Of a stretch of 7,635 nt of DNA, positions 1 to 5,804 are shown piece after piece (position 1 is the first letter of the stretch; each line of letters starts with the position of its first letter). Where the stretch lies: NCBI RefSeq assembly GCF_934190855.1, contig NZ_CAKPTN010000078.1, positions 1-7,635 of the forward strand. The letters run 5' to 3'. Source of the stretch: an uncultured Veillonella sp. (GTDB lineage Bacteria; Bacillota; Negativicutes; Veillonellales; Veillonellaceae). The translations under genes were made by a program, and so were the position numbers. A model generated the notes under the pieces. It made no database searches. It had not been told where the DNA came from and worked only from the letters and a program-made list of their open reading frames with translations.

Positions 1-664
1 TATCTAAATCATCTAAATACCATTCACCATGCTTTGTAAGCCACAAGGCTTGGCATAATTTAAAAGCTACGCCGACGCCAGATAAGTTTTTATCCTTATA
101 TGGACAATCCTTTTGCTTGTGGTTAATAACAGCCTTAGCCCTCGGAATCATATCTGGTGCCGTATGATGATCGGTAATAATCATATCGATACGATCACGC
201 ACGGCCTCTACAATATCGTAAGAGCTAATACCGCAGTCTACGGTAATTACTAAAGCTGTTCCCCGTTCTATAAGGTGCTCTAAAGCCTCTAAATTGAGGC
301 CATACCCTTCGCTTTGACGTTCTGGTATGTAATAGGTAACATCGGCACCTAACTTCTTTAAAAATCGATAGAGTACAGATGTTGCAGTAATACCATCTAC
401 ATCATAATCGCCATAAATGACGATTGGTTTGTGACTTTCAATTGTCTCCTGAACTAGCGAAACAGCCACGTCCATACCCTTTAAAGTGAATGGGTCTAAC
501 AAATCTGACAAAGTTCCTTGTAAAAACTGACGACCTTCGTCAACATCAATGTGACGATTCACCATTAATTTAGCCACAATAGGGTTCACACCAAGTTCAC
601 GGATTAAGATATTTTCTTTCTCTCGGTCACCTTCACAGAGGCGCCAACGTTTTTTCTTAATCAT
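1..664 (-). CDS. recJ: Single-stranded-DNA-specific 5'-3' exonuclease RecJ, N-terminal part (cut by window edge)
   Basis: RecJ degrades single-stranded DNA 5' to 3' in the cytoplasm during recombinational and mismatch repair. About 221 residues are visible, and the frame runs open through the left edge. The DHH-phosphoesterase motifs appear in order: YGDYDVDGIT (about 84-93), VDCGIS (142-147) and TDHH (164-167), where the aspartates and histidines bind catalytic Mn2+ or Mg2+. SGVGVAFKL (195-203) follows, also typical of RecJ. The DHHA1 and OB domains would lie outside the window. Two ATGs stand in tandem (667 and 664). I chose 664 because GAGGG at 674-670 is 5 bases from it but only 2 from the first. 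The hydG terminator lies upstream, so recJ probably has its own promoter (739-734). The family call is secure. Confidence 0.93.
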   Translation of the reverse strand, partial: MIKKKRWRLCEGDREKENILIRELGVNPIVAKLMVNRHIDVDEGRQFLQGTLSDLLDPFTLKGMDVAVSLVQETIESHKPIVIYGDYDVDGITATSVLYRFLKKLGADVTYYIPERQSEGYGLNLEALEHLIERGTALVITVDCGISSYDIVEAVRDRIDMIITDHHTAPDMIPRAKAVINHKQKDCPYKDKNLSGVGVAFKLCQALWLTKHGEWYLDDLD

Positions 665-704
665 CATATCCCTCAGTAGTTTATAATCAATATTATTCTA
701 GAAT

Positions 705-723
705 TTAACGTATTATCATTATC
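705..723 (-). promoter_or_regulatory. Fur-box-like sequence upstream of recJ
   Basis: Read on the minus strand, 723-712 is GATAATGATAAT, identical to the first 12 bases of the classical 19-base Fur box. The last 7 bases match poorly (1 of 7). It lies just downstream of the predicted recJ start of transcription, where a bound repressor could block initiation. The surroundings are AT-rich and the palindromic half is weak, so this is a candidate only. Confidence 0.25.
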
Positions 724-733
724 ATTTTTATTT

Positions 734-762
734 ATTATACCCTAAAAAACGAATAAAATAAA
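734..762 (-). promoter_or_regulatory. Candidate recJ promoter
   Basis: On the minus strand a perfect TATAAT (739-734) lies between the hydG terminator and recJ. At a 17-base spacing the -35 hexamer is TTTATT, a poor match to TTGACA, so only the -10 is convincing. Transcription would begin near 727 and give a leader of about 63 bases. The region is very AT-rich, so a chance TATAAT is possible. Confidence 0.4.
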
Positions 763-809
763 CTATTTTATATATTTTATTCTCATTTAACTTTTGACAT
801 TTTCTCAAC

Positions 810-843
810 AAAAAAGAACCTCCCATTATCAATAGGAGGTTCT
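810..843 (-). terminator. Rho-independent terminator of hydG
   Basis: A perfect 9-bp stem (AGAACCTCC at 843-835 with GGAGGTTCT at 823-815, read on the minus strand) encloses an 11-base loop and runs into six U residues (815-810). It begins 15 bases after the hydG stop codon. The U-tract is on the minus strand only, which fits hydG. Confidence 0.9.
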
Positions 844-858
844 AGATCAGTGAATTAC

Positions 859-2277
859 TTAGAACCGGAAGTCCCGTTCGCCGTCTTTCATCTGTGCAAT
901 ATAAGCTTTAGCTTTTTCTTTAACTAAATCATTTTTAATATTTTCTAACTGTTGTTCGATAACCTTTGCACCATGAGCTTTAGTCTTCTCATCGCCGTAG
1001 TCCATGATGTATTCGTTTAATGTCATCAACGCATTTGGTTGGCAACAGTTGTGAATTTGACCGGATTTAGCAAGGGCCATGAAACGGTCCCCTGTTCTAC
1101 CTGCACGATAACATGCAGTACAGAAGCTCGGTACATAACCAAGGTCTAATAACCAGTCTACGATTTCATCTAATGTACGAGTGTCACTGCGATCAAATTG
1201 AGCAGAATTATCTTCTGGTTTCTCTTCCTCTTTGTAACCACCTACACTAGTACGAGAGCCACCACTAATTTGGGAGATACCTAATGCCAAGCCACGTTCA
1301 CGCATAGATTGGCTTTCACGGGTAGACATAATCATACCTGTATACGGTGTGGATACGCGAATGAGAGCAACGATTTTTTCAAATACATCGTCAGGTACTG
1401 CATTACTGAAATCATCCACATTAATATCATCAGCTGGACAAATACGAGGCACAGAAATAGTATGTGGACCTACGCCAAATACCGCTTCTAAATGCTCTGC
1501 ATGCATCAACAAGCCTACAAAATCGTATTTATAATGTTCTAAGCCATAAAGAACACCGATGCCTACATCGTCAATACCACCTTGCATCGCGCGGTCCATC
1601 GCCTCTGTATGGTAGGCGTAGTCGCTCTTAGGGCCTGTTGGATGTAAGGCTTCGTAGTTTTCTTTATTGTACGTTTCTTGGAACAGTGTATACGTACCAA
1701 TACCAGCTTCATGTAATTTCTTGTAGTCCTCAACGGAACAAGCTGCAATATTTACGTTAACGCGACGGATTTCACCATTTTTATTTTTAATACTGTAAAT
1801 GGTCTTGATGGATTCCAAAATATATTCCAGAGGATTATTAAGAGGATCTTCACCAGACTCAATTACGATACGCTTATGGCCCATCGCTTCTAAAGCAATA
1901 ACCTCTTCTCTAATTTGTTCTTGCGTTAATTTCTTACGTTTAATATCGCGATTTTTAGAGTGATACGGACAGTACACACAACCATTAATACAATAGTTAG
2001 ACAAATATAATGGTGCAAATAAAACGATACGATCGCCGTAAATGGCTTTCTTGATTTCTTTTGCTAAAGCAAAGAGCTTTTCCTTATATTCAGGTAACGG
2101 ACATTCTAAGAGAACTGCTGCTTCTCTGTGGTTTAACCCCTTAAATGTAGCAGCTTTTGCTAAAATAGCATCTAACAACTCCCGATTTTCCTTATTTTCC
2201 TCTGCATAAGCAAGAGTATCAAGGATTTCCTGATGGGAAATAAACTCCTCCGCCTTTGGAGATTTTACATCATACAT
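859..2277 (-). CDS. hydG: [FeFe]-hydrogenase H-cluster maturase HydG (tyrosine lyase, radical SAM)
   Basis: HydG cleaves tyrosine with a radical SAM cluster and turns the fragment into CO and cyanide on a second, auxiliary Fe-S cluster. The product is the iron-CO-cyanide unit used to build the hydrogenase H-cluster. The protein has 472 residues. The radical SAM CX3CX2C motif is C96, C100, C103 (CINGCVYC). The C-terminal CX2CX22C set is C386, C389, C412, which binds the auxiliary cluster and separates HydG from its relative ThiH. All cluster cysteines are present, so it should be active. The ATG at 2277 is preferred because GAGG (2289-2286) lies 8 bases upstream and MYDVKS is the usual HydG N-terminus. 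An in-frame GTG at 2313 would add 12 atypical residues. No hydE, hydF or hydrogenase gene is in the window, and hydG appears to be transcribed alone. Confidence 0.96.
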   Translation of the reverse strand: MYDVKSPKAEEFISHQEILDTLAYAEENKENRELLDAILAKAATFKGLNHREAAVLLECPLPEYKEKLFALAKEIKKAIYGDRIVLFAPLYLSNYCINGCVYCPYHSKNRDIKRKKLTQEQIREEVIALEAMGHKRIVIESGEDPLNNPLEYILESIKTIYSIKNKNGEIRRVNVNIAACSVEDYKKLHEAGIGTYTLFQETYNKENYEALHPTGPKSDYAYHTEAMDRAMQGGIDDVGIGVLYGLEHYKYDFVGLLMHAEHLEAVFGVGPHTISVPRICPADDINVDDFSNAVPDDVFEKIVALIRVSTPYTGMIMSTRESQSMRERGLALGISQISGGSRTSVGGYKEEEKPEDNSAQFDRSDTRTLDEIVDWLLDLGYVPSFCTACYRAGRTGDRFMALAKSGQIHNCCQPNALMTLNEYIMDYGDEKTKAHGAKVIEQQLENIKNDLVKEKAKAYIAQMKDGERDFRF

Positions 2278-2287
2278 AGTACTTACC

Positions 2288-2308
2288 TCAATTCTTTCTA
2301 GTGGCCAT
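2288..2308 (-). other. Possible six-codon leader minigene before hydG
   Basis: On the minus strand GAGGGG (2318-2313) is followed after 4 bases by an ATG at 2308 that opens a six-codon frame, MATRKN. Its TGA stop (2290-2288) overlaps the GAGG ribosome binding site of hydG. Ribosomes finishing here would sit on the hydG start region, which could couple or tune hydG translation. Nothing but geometry supports it, and a frame this short can arise by chance. Confidence 0.3.
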
Positions 2309-2343
2309 GCCACCCCTCTTTAGGTTTATGAAAGTATATGACA

Positions 2344-2357
2344 ACCAGTCTTCTGGT
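2344..2357 (-). promoter_or_regulatory. Small hairpin in the hydG 5' leader
   Basis: ACCAG and CTGGT form a perfect 5-bp inverted repeat around a 4-base loop, located between the predicted hydG promoter and its ribosome binding site. There is no U-tract after it, so it is not a terminator. Its role, if any, is unknown. Confidence 0.35.
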
Positions 2358-2377
2358 ATTTCACTGATACTGTACTT

Positions 2378-2412
2378 AGTATACCACTATTCCTACTAAA
2401 AAACATAGGAAT
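2378..2412 (-). promoter_or_regulatory. Candidate hydG promoter (extended -10) with inverted repeat over the -35 region
   Basis: On the minus strand TGG-TATACT (2386-2378) is an extended -10 element, which can work without a good -35, and none is visible. Just upstream, ATTCCTA (2412-2406) and TAGGAAT (2395-2389) form a perfect 7-bp inverted repeat with a 10-base spacer over the -35 position, as an operator would. The element lies downstream of the fetB terminator, consistent with an independent hydG transcript. No recognised regulator is matched. Confidence 0.45.
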
Positions 2413-2421
2413 TTGACACAC

Positions 2422-2457
2422 AAAATAAAAAGAATAGTAATCTATAATTACTACTCT
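2422..2457 (-). terminator. Rho-independent terminator of fetAB
   Basis: An 11-bp stem with one G-U pair (2457-2447 with 2441-2431) and a 5-base loop is followed on the minus strand by TTTTTATTTT (2431-2422). The wobble pair forms only in minus-strand RNA, fixing the direction. It ends transcription after fetB and insulates hydG. Confidence 0.85.
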
Positions 2458-2513
2458 TTCTTTAATAAATATTATATTTAATTGTTATCTATAAATAATA
2501 TTACGTGCGTATC

Positions 2514-3278
2514 TTACTTATGTAATTGATTTCTACTATTAAAAAAGCCTTTGTAAGCAAGTTGGCATGCAATAAAACAAGCAATAGATATGGTAGATAA
2601 TGACATAAATGTAACGATCATCTGATACTTCACAGCTTCTAATGGAGGCATCCCCGCTAATATAAGACCAGTCATCATACCTGGCAATGCAACTATCCCC
2701 AATGTTTTTGCACTATCTATGGTAGGTTGCAAGCCAGTTTTTATTACATCCCGCACAATAGCTTTAGATGCTTGCTTCGGAGTACTACCTAAAGCGAGTT
2801 TGATTTCAATCTCCTGTTGACGCAACTCAAAATTCGACAGTAGTTGTCTATAACAAAGCCCTATGGCAACCATAGCGCCACTAATAACCATCCCGCCTAC
2901 TGGAATCAATTGATAAGCAGTAAAATCTAGTACACCTGTTAAGAGTAAAATGGATAATGTTATCCATGCACCAACGGTAATAGCAAACCAAGAGATCCAT
3001 AGGGCATGAGGAATCCCCTGCCCACGTTTAGCGGAGTTATAAGCTGCATTGAAAGCCATAAAACCTAGTAAGCCAATGATAAATATAGGACTTTCAGTAC
3101 TAAAAATATAGGATAAAATAAATCCAATAATTAATAGTTGAACTGTAGCTCGTATGGCGCTAATGAAAATATCCTTTTCTAATTTCAATTCTTGTCGATA
3201 GGACATCACCATACTAATGATAACTAATATTGATGCTAGGCATAGCGATGCAGTAGAAATAGCATGAAACTGACTCAT
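2514..3278 (-). CDS. fetB: ABC transporter permease, FetB/YbbM (UPF0014) family, probable iron exporter
   Basis: This is the membrane subunit paired with the ATPase encoded just upstream. E. coli FetAB exports iron and protects against oxidative stress, but other members of the family handle different metals, so the substrate here is inferred. The 254-residue protein shows about seven hydrophobic helices (roughly 8-26, 38-60, 64-82, 92-115, 123-145, 190-212 and 217-245). A charged cytoplasmic stretch near 150-185 (EIEIKLALGST) is the likely contact with the ATPase. The PGMMTGLILAG motif near 200 is characteristic of the family. Its ATG overlaps the fetA stop (ATGA, 3278-3275), and AGGAGG lies inside the end of fetA, so the two are probably translationally coupled. 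A terminator follows at 2457-2422. Confidence 0.88.
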   Translation of the reverse strand: MSQFHAISTASLCLASILVIISMVMSYRQELKLEKDIFISAIRATVQLLIIGFILSYIFSTESPIFIIGLLGFMAFNAAYNSAKRGQGIPHALWISWFAITVGAWITLSILLLTGVLDFTAYQLIPVGGMVISGAMVAIGLCYRQLLSNFELRQQEIEIKLALGSTPKQASKAIVRDVIKTGLQPTIDSAKTLGIVALPGMMTGLILAGMPPLEAVKYQMIVTFMSLSTISIACFIACQLAYKGFFNSRNQLHK

Positions 3279-3931
3279 CGCAACACCTCCTCTTTAGCTA
3301 GCACACCATCCACAACAGTGATACGACGATTAGCTTTCCGCAAACTTTGTTCTTCACTATGAGTAATAGATACTATAGTCATCCCTTTATTATGAAGCTC
3401 ATCTATGACTTGTTCTACAATAGATGTATTAACAAAGTCTAATGCTGAAGTAACCTCGTCTAATAGCAATACCTTTGGTTCAAAAATGAGACTTCGAATA
3501 AGGCAAATCCTCTGCATTTCACCACCAGATAATTCATCATTACGTCGCTCAAGATATTCCATAGGCATATGTAATAAATCAAATAAATATTGAATGCGCT
3601 CCATATCGGGTTTCATACCACGGATATCATAAGGAAACAAAATGTTACGGCGTACCGTTTTAGCAAATAAATAAGGTCTTTGAAAACAATACCCTACCTC
3701 TTTTCGGTAGTTTTCAGGATCTATGGATGTTAAATCACGACCATTATACGTAATATAACCTGAAGTAGGGCTAATTAAATCACTGCATAACTTTAACAGC
3801 GTACTCTTACCACTACCAGAAGGACCTACAATAGTCATATAGTCACCTTCATGTATAGCTAGAGAGATATCTCGAATGATAGCTTTATCTTTTACAACAT
3901 AGGATATATTAGAAAGATCTAATAACGCCAT
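3275..3931 (-). CDS. fetA: ABC transporter ATP-binding protein, FetA/YbbL type, probable iron exporter
   Basis: This cytoplasmic ATPase drives the FetB permease encoded immediately downstream. The 218-residue protein is a single nucleotide-binding domain with every motif intact: Walker A GPSGSGKST (36-44), Q-loop glutamine Q84 (CFQRPYLF), signature LSGGE (134-138), Walker B VLLLDE (154-159) with catalytic E159, and the H-loop histidine H191. The ATG at 3931 is preceded by AGGGGG, about 4 bases upstream. The name FetA rests mainly on the partner being a clear FetB-family permease, since the ATPase alone would be called only an ABC transporter subunit. The gene starts after the rpmA terminator, so it needs its own promoter. 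Only weak AT-rich -10-like hexamers are visible upstream. Confidence 0.85.
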   Translation of the reverse strand: MALLDLSNISYVVKDKAIIRDISLAIHEGDYMTIVGPSGSGKSTLLKLCSDLISPTSGYITYNGRDLTSIDPENYRKEVGYCFQRPYLFAKTVRRNILFPYDIRGMKPDMERIQYLFDLLHMPMEYLERRNDELSGGEMQRICLIRSLIFEPKVLLLDEVTSALDFVNTSIVEQVIDELHNKGMTIVSITHSEEQSLRKANRRITVVDGVLAKEEVLR

Positions 3932-4022
3932 AATGCCCCCTATCCACGCTTAGAAAACCAAAGTATATTTTGAAAATTATTTTTAATTATATTATATTAA
4001 TCTAACTAATACTATAGATAAC
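3932..4022 (-). promoter_or_regulatory. Upstream region of fetAB, promoter expected but not pinned down
   Basis: These 91 very AT-rich bases separate the rpmA terminator from fetA and must hold the fetAB promoter if rpmA transcription ends there. Two -10-like hexamers occur on the minus strand, TATAAT near 3990 and TATACT near 3964. Neither has a recognisable -35 at 16-18 bases. No clear Fur box or riboswitch was seen. Confidence 0.25.
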
Positions 4023-4054
4023 AAAAAAATCCCTAGTGGAAACCACTAGGGATT
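4023..4054 (-). terminator. Rho-independent terminator of the rplU-prp-rpmA operon
   Basis: A perfect 12-bp stem (4054-4043 with 4039-4028) with a 3-base AAA/TTT loop is followed on the minus strand by seven U residues (4029-4023). It starts 16 bases after the rpmA stop. This is the strongest terminator in the window and separates the ribosomal operon from fetAB. Confidence 0.95.
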
Positions 4055-4070
4055 AATAGTCTTTGTAAAA

Positions 4071-4355
4071 TTAAGCTTCTACAGGGTATACGCTAACTTT
4101 ACGGTTATAACGACCAGCACGTTCAAATGCTACTTTACCAGGCACAAGTGCGAATAAAGTGTCATCTTTACCGATACCTACGTTAGTACCAGGGTGGAAG
4201 TGAGTACCACGTTGACGAACGATGATGTTACCGCTCTTTACGATGGAACCATCATGGCATTTAACACCAAGACGTTTAGATTCACTGTCACGACCGTTAC
4301 GAGTACTGGACACACCTTTTTTATGTGCGAACAATTGCAAATCAAAAGTAAACAT
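4071..4355 (-). CDS. rpmA: 50S ribosomal protein L27 with Prp-cleavable N-terminal extension
   Basis: L27 sits near the peptidyl-transferase centre, and its mature N-terminus reaches the tRNA ends. From the ATG at 4355 the protein has 94 residues. The first nine, MFTFDLQLF, precede [16 protein letters not shown], the normal start of mature L27. In Firmicutes such an extension is removed by the Prp protease between F and A of a motif like LQ(F/L)F-A, and the gene just upstream encodes Prp. I chose 4355 because AGGAGGTG lies 6 bases upstream. The in-frame GTG at 4364 is part of that ribosome binding site, so a start there is unlikely. Later conserved L27 segments include [15 protein letters not shown] and [16 protein letters not shown]. 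The prp stop codon overlaps the rpmA ribosome binding site. Confidence 0.97.
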   Translation of the reverse strand: MFTFDLQLFAHKKGVSSTRNGRDSESKRLGVKCHDGSIVKSGNIIVRQRGTHFHPGTNVGIGKDDTLFALVPGKVAFERAGRYNRKVSVYPVEA

Positions 4356-4367
4356 TAAGTTCACCTC

Positions 4368-4682
4368 CTATATTTCGTGTATTTGGACAAACTCTGGATA
4401 TTGACGGCTAATCTCCTCTAAACCGAGAAGCATAGTCCCCAGAATATCCTGTCCACTCTGGTTAATCGTTCCAGAGAGAACTATATCACATTGACCTTCG
4501 CTATTCGTATATTCCCCTTCTTGCTGAGCAATCTGAGTAAGTCCTAACATTGCCGTTGCCGATAAGGCAGACACTGCAGCACATACGATATCGAAGCCAT
4601 GCTCATCATATCCTGCATGACCGGACATATGACAACCAATTACTTGACCATCACTGTTCCGCTGGATTCCGATGGAAACCAT
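4368..4682 (-). CDS. prp: Ribosomal-processing cysteine protease Prp
   Basis: Prp (YsxB family) removes the N-terminal extension of L27, a step shown to be essential in Staphylococcus aureus. The 104-residue protein carries the catalytic pair H22 (SGHAGY) and C34 (DIVCAAVSAL), at the same numbers as in the S. aureus enzyme. It lies in the classical position between rplU and rpmA, 2 bases after the rplU stop, and its substrate is the next gene. No purine-rich ribosome binding site is visible before its ATG (the upstream bases are ATCCAAGCTTAATT), so translation probably depends on ribosomes finishing rplU. That may keep protease levels below those of the ribosomal proteins. Confidence 0.94.
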   Translation of the reverse strand: MVSIGIQRNSDGQVIGCHMSGHAGYDEHGFDIVCAAVSALSATAMLGLTQIAQQEGEYTNSEGQCDIVLSGTINQSGQDILGTMLLGLEEISRQYPEFVQIHEI

Positions 4683-4684
4683 AA

Positions 4685-4996
4685 TTAAGCTTGGATAGAT
4701 TCAATACGAACTTTTGTGAACGGTTGACGATGGCCTTGACGACGACGGTAGTTGGATTTAGCTTTGTATTTGAATACTAAGATTTTTTTACCTTTACCAT
4801 GCTCAAGAACTGTACCTGTAACTTTTGCACCGTTTACAAGAGGAGCGCCAACTTTAACGTCGCCGTCATTCACTACAGTCAAAACTTCTTCGAATGTAAC
4901 GGACTCGTTAGCAGCTGCTTCCAATTTTTCGATAGTAATTACATCGCCTTCAGCAACGCGATATTGTTTACCACCAGTTTTAATAATTGCGTACAT
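4685..4996 (-). CDS. rplU: 50S ribosomal protein L21
   Basis: L21 binds 23S rRNA in the large subunit. The 103-residue protein is the usual length. It begins [14 protein letters not shown] and contains the family pattern [24 protein letters not shown] near residues 70-93. A strong AGGAGG lies 8 bases before the ATG. It is first in the rplU-prp-rpmA operon and is preceded by a promoter and a structured leader that probably controls it in response to free L21. Confidence 0.98.
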   Translation of the reverse strand: MYAIIKTGGKQYRVAEGDVITIEKLEAAANESVTFEEVLTVVNDGDVKVGAPLVNGAKVTGTVLEHGKGKKILVFKYKAKSNYRRRQGHRQPFTKVRIESIQA

Positions 4997-5110
4997 GAGA
5001 ACACCTCCTTGTTATCGAACTCGCTGAATTCGGTATCCCGACCCGAACTTCGGTCGGGCGTTTAAACCTGCTTCACGCGGATTGCAAAGTTCAGTAAACC
5101 GAACTAATAC
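4997..5110 (-). ncRNA. L21-type ribosomal protein leader RNA
   Basis: The 114-base leader between the predicted transcription start (about 5110) and rplU is strongly structured. It holds a 7-bp GC-rich stem, CCCGACC with GGTCGGG (5058-5052 with 5043-5037), and a 5-bp hairpin AGTTC/GAACT (5105-5101 with 5092-5088). AGTTCGGT (5105-5098) can also pair with ACCGAATT (5034-5027), closing the whole leader. Low-GC Gram-positive bacteria carry an L21 leader family (Rfam L21_leader) at exactly this place, thought to mediate feedback by L21. I could not run a covariance model, so the assignment rests on position and structure. Confidence 0.7.
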
Positions 5111-5116
5111 TGATAT

Positions 5117-5145
5117 AGTATATCCTATTTACCTATCCATGTCAA
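5117..5145 (-). promoter_or_regulatory. Strong promoter of rplU-prp-rpmA
   Basis: On the minus strand TTGACA (5145-5140), a 17-base spacer and TATACT (5122-5117) make an almost perfect housekeeping-sigma promoter, the best in the window. The expected start is near 5110, which gives a leader of about 114 bases. This fits the high demand for ribosomal proteins. Confidence 0.9.
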
Positions 5146-5200
5146 ACAAAATTCAACATAAATAGCTCAGTTCCCGATACTTTCATATATATACAAGCCT

Positions 5201-5776
5201 CTAAAATTCACCGAGAATTCCGAGATGTTGTAAAAGTATTTTAGTGCCGATGAGGATTAACACGCCCCCGCCGAGAATGTCTGCATATTTCCCAACAAAT
5301 TGGCCCATAAATTTCCCCAAGTATACCCCAACTAAAGAGATACCAAAGGTAATAACGCCAATCATGGTAGATGCTTCCCACACATTAATAGGCATGAAGG
5401 CAAAGGTAAGACCTACAGCCATGGCATCAAGGCTAGTGGCTACGGAGAGCATTATCATTTCCCAAGCGCCTAAGAACTGTTTATCATCGTCATCATCATC
5501 TTCATCGCTAAGACCCTCTCTAATCATAGCGATACCTAAATAACCGAGAAGACCAAAGATAATCCAATGATCCCATTCAGCTATGACATCGATAAACTGG
5601 CGTCCAATAAGCCAGCCAATAACGGGCATGAGAAACTGGAATAAACCAAATAAAAAGGCTAAGGTCACTTTTCGACCATTCTCACCTACAGGCATTGTTA
5701 GTCCTTTACCGATAGATACACCAAAGGCATCCATAGCAAGACCTATACTAATTAATACAATTTCAAATACTGACAC
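5201..5776 (-). CDS. mntP: Manganese efflux pump MntP
   Basis: MntP is an inner-membrane exporter that removes excess Mn2+. The 191-residue protein has six hydrophobic segments (roughly 4-23, 37-57, 71-88, 105-125, 133-155 and 167-187). Its two halves each carry the hallmark motif, AMDAFGVSIGKG with D16 and SLDAMAVG with D117, matching aspartates important in the E. coli protein. The loop between helices 3 and 4 holds an unusual run of eight acidic residues, DEDDDDDD (91-98), encoded by GAT-like repeats. The start is GTG, with AGAGGA 5 bases upstream. It follows rng by 28 bases with no terminator or promoter in the gap, so it is probably co-transcribed with rng. No riboswitch, which controls mntP in some bacteria, fits in that gap. 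No clear terminator follows. Confidence 0.93.
   Translation of the reverse strand: MSVFEIVLISIGLAMDAFGVSIGKGLTMPVGENGRKVTLAFLFGLFQFLMPVIGWLIGRQFIDVIAEWDHWIIFGLLGYLGIAMIREGLSDEDDDDDDKQFLGAWEMIMLSVATSLDAMAVGLTFAFMPINVWEASTMIGVITFGISLVGVYLGKFMGQFVGKYADILGGGVLILIGTKILLQHLGILGEF
5483..5506 (-). repeat. GAT-type trinucleotide run in mntP
   Basis: Eight codons (GAT GAA GAT GAT GAT GAC GAT GAT on the minus strand) form an imperfect triplet repeat encoding eight acidic residues in a cytoplasmic or periplasmic loop of MntP. Changes in copy number would lengthen or shorten the acid run without shifting the frame. Confidence 0.8.
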
Positions 5777-5804
5777 AATATTCCTCTATAAACAAACTAC
5801 TTAC

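Noticed and set aside
695..704. Palindrome ATTCTAGAAT in the recJ leader
   Set aside because: A 10-base AT-rich palindrome is expected by chance, and no spacing or partner suggests an operator.
2278..2313. Longer HydG starting at GTG 2313 (12 extra residues)
   Set aside because: The extra residues are not typical of HydG, the purine-rich site directly abuts that GTG, and the ATG at 2277 has a well-spaced GAGG.
4356..4364. L27 starting at GTG 4364
   Set aside because: That GTG is part of the AGGAGGTG ribosome binding site, and the ATG at 4355 is correctly spaced from it.
4752..5065. Plus-strand open frames opposite rplU and its leader
   Set aside because: They are antisense to a certain ribosomal protein gene and its promoter region, lack ribosome binding sites and resemble no family.
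5158..5182. tRNA-like string TAGCTCAGTTC on the plus strand
   Set aside because: It recalls a D-arm, but no anticodon arm, T-arm or acceptor stem follows.
5244..5543. Plus-strand open frame opposite mntP
   Set aside because: It is antisense to clear MntP coding sequence, has low-complexity serine runs from the GAT repeat, and has no ribosome binding site.
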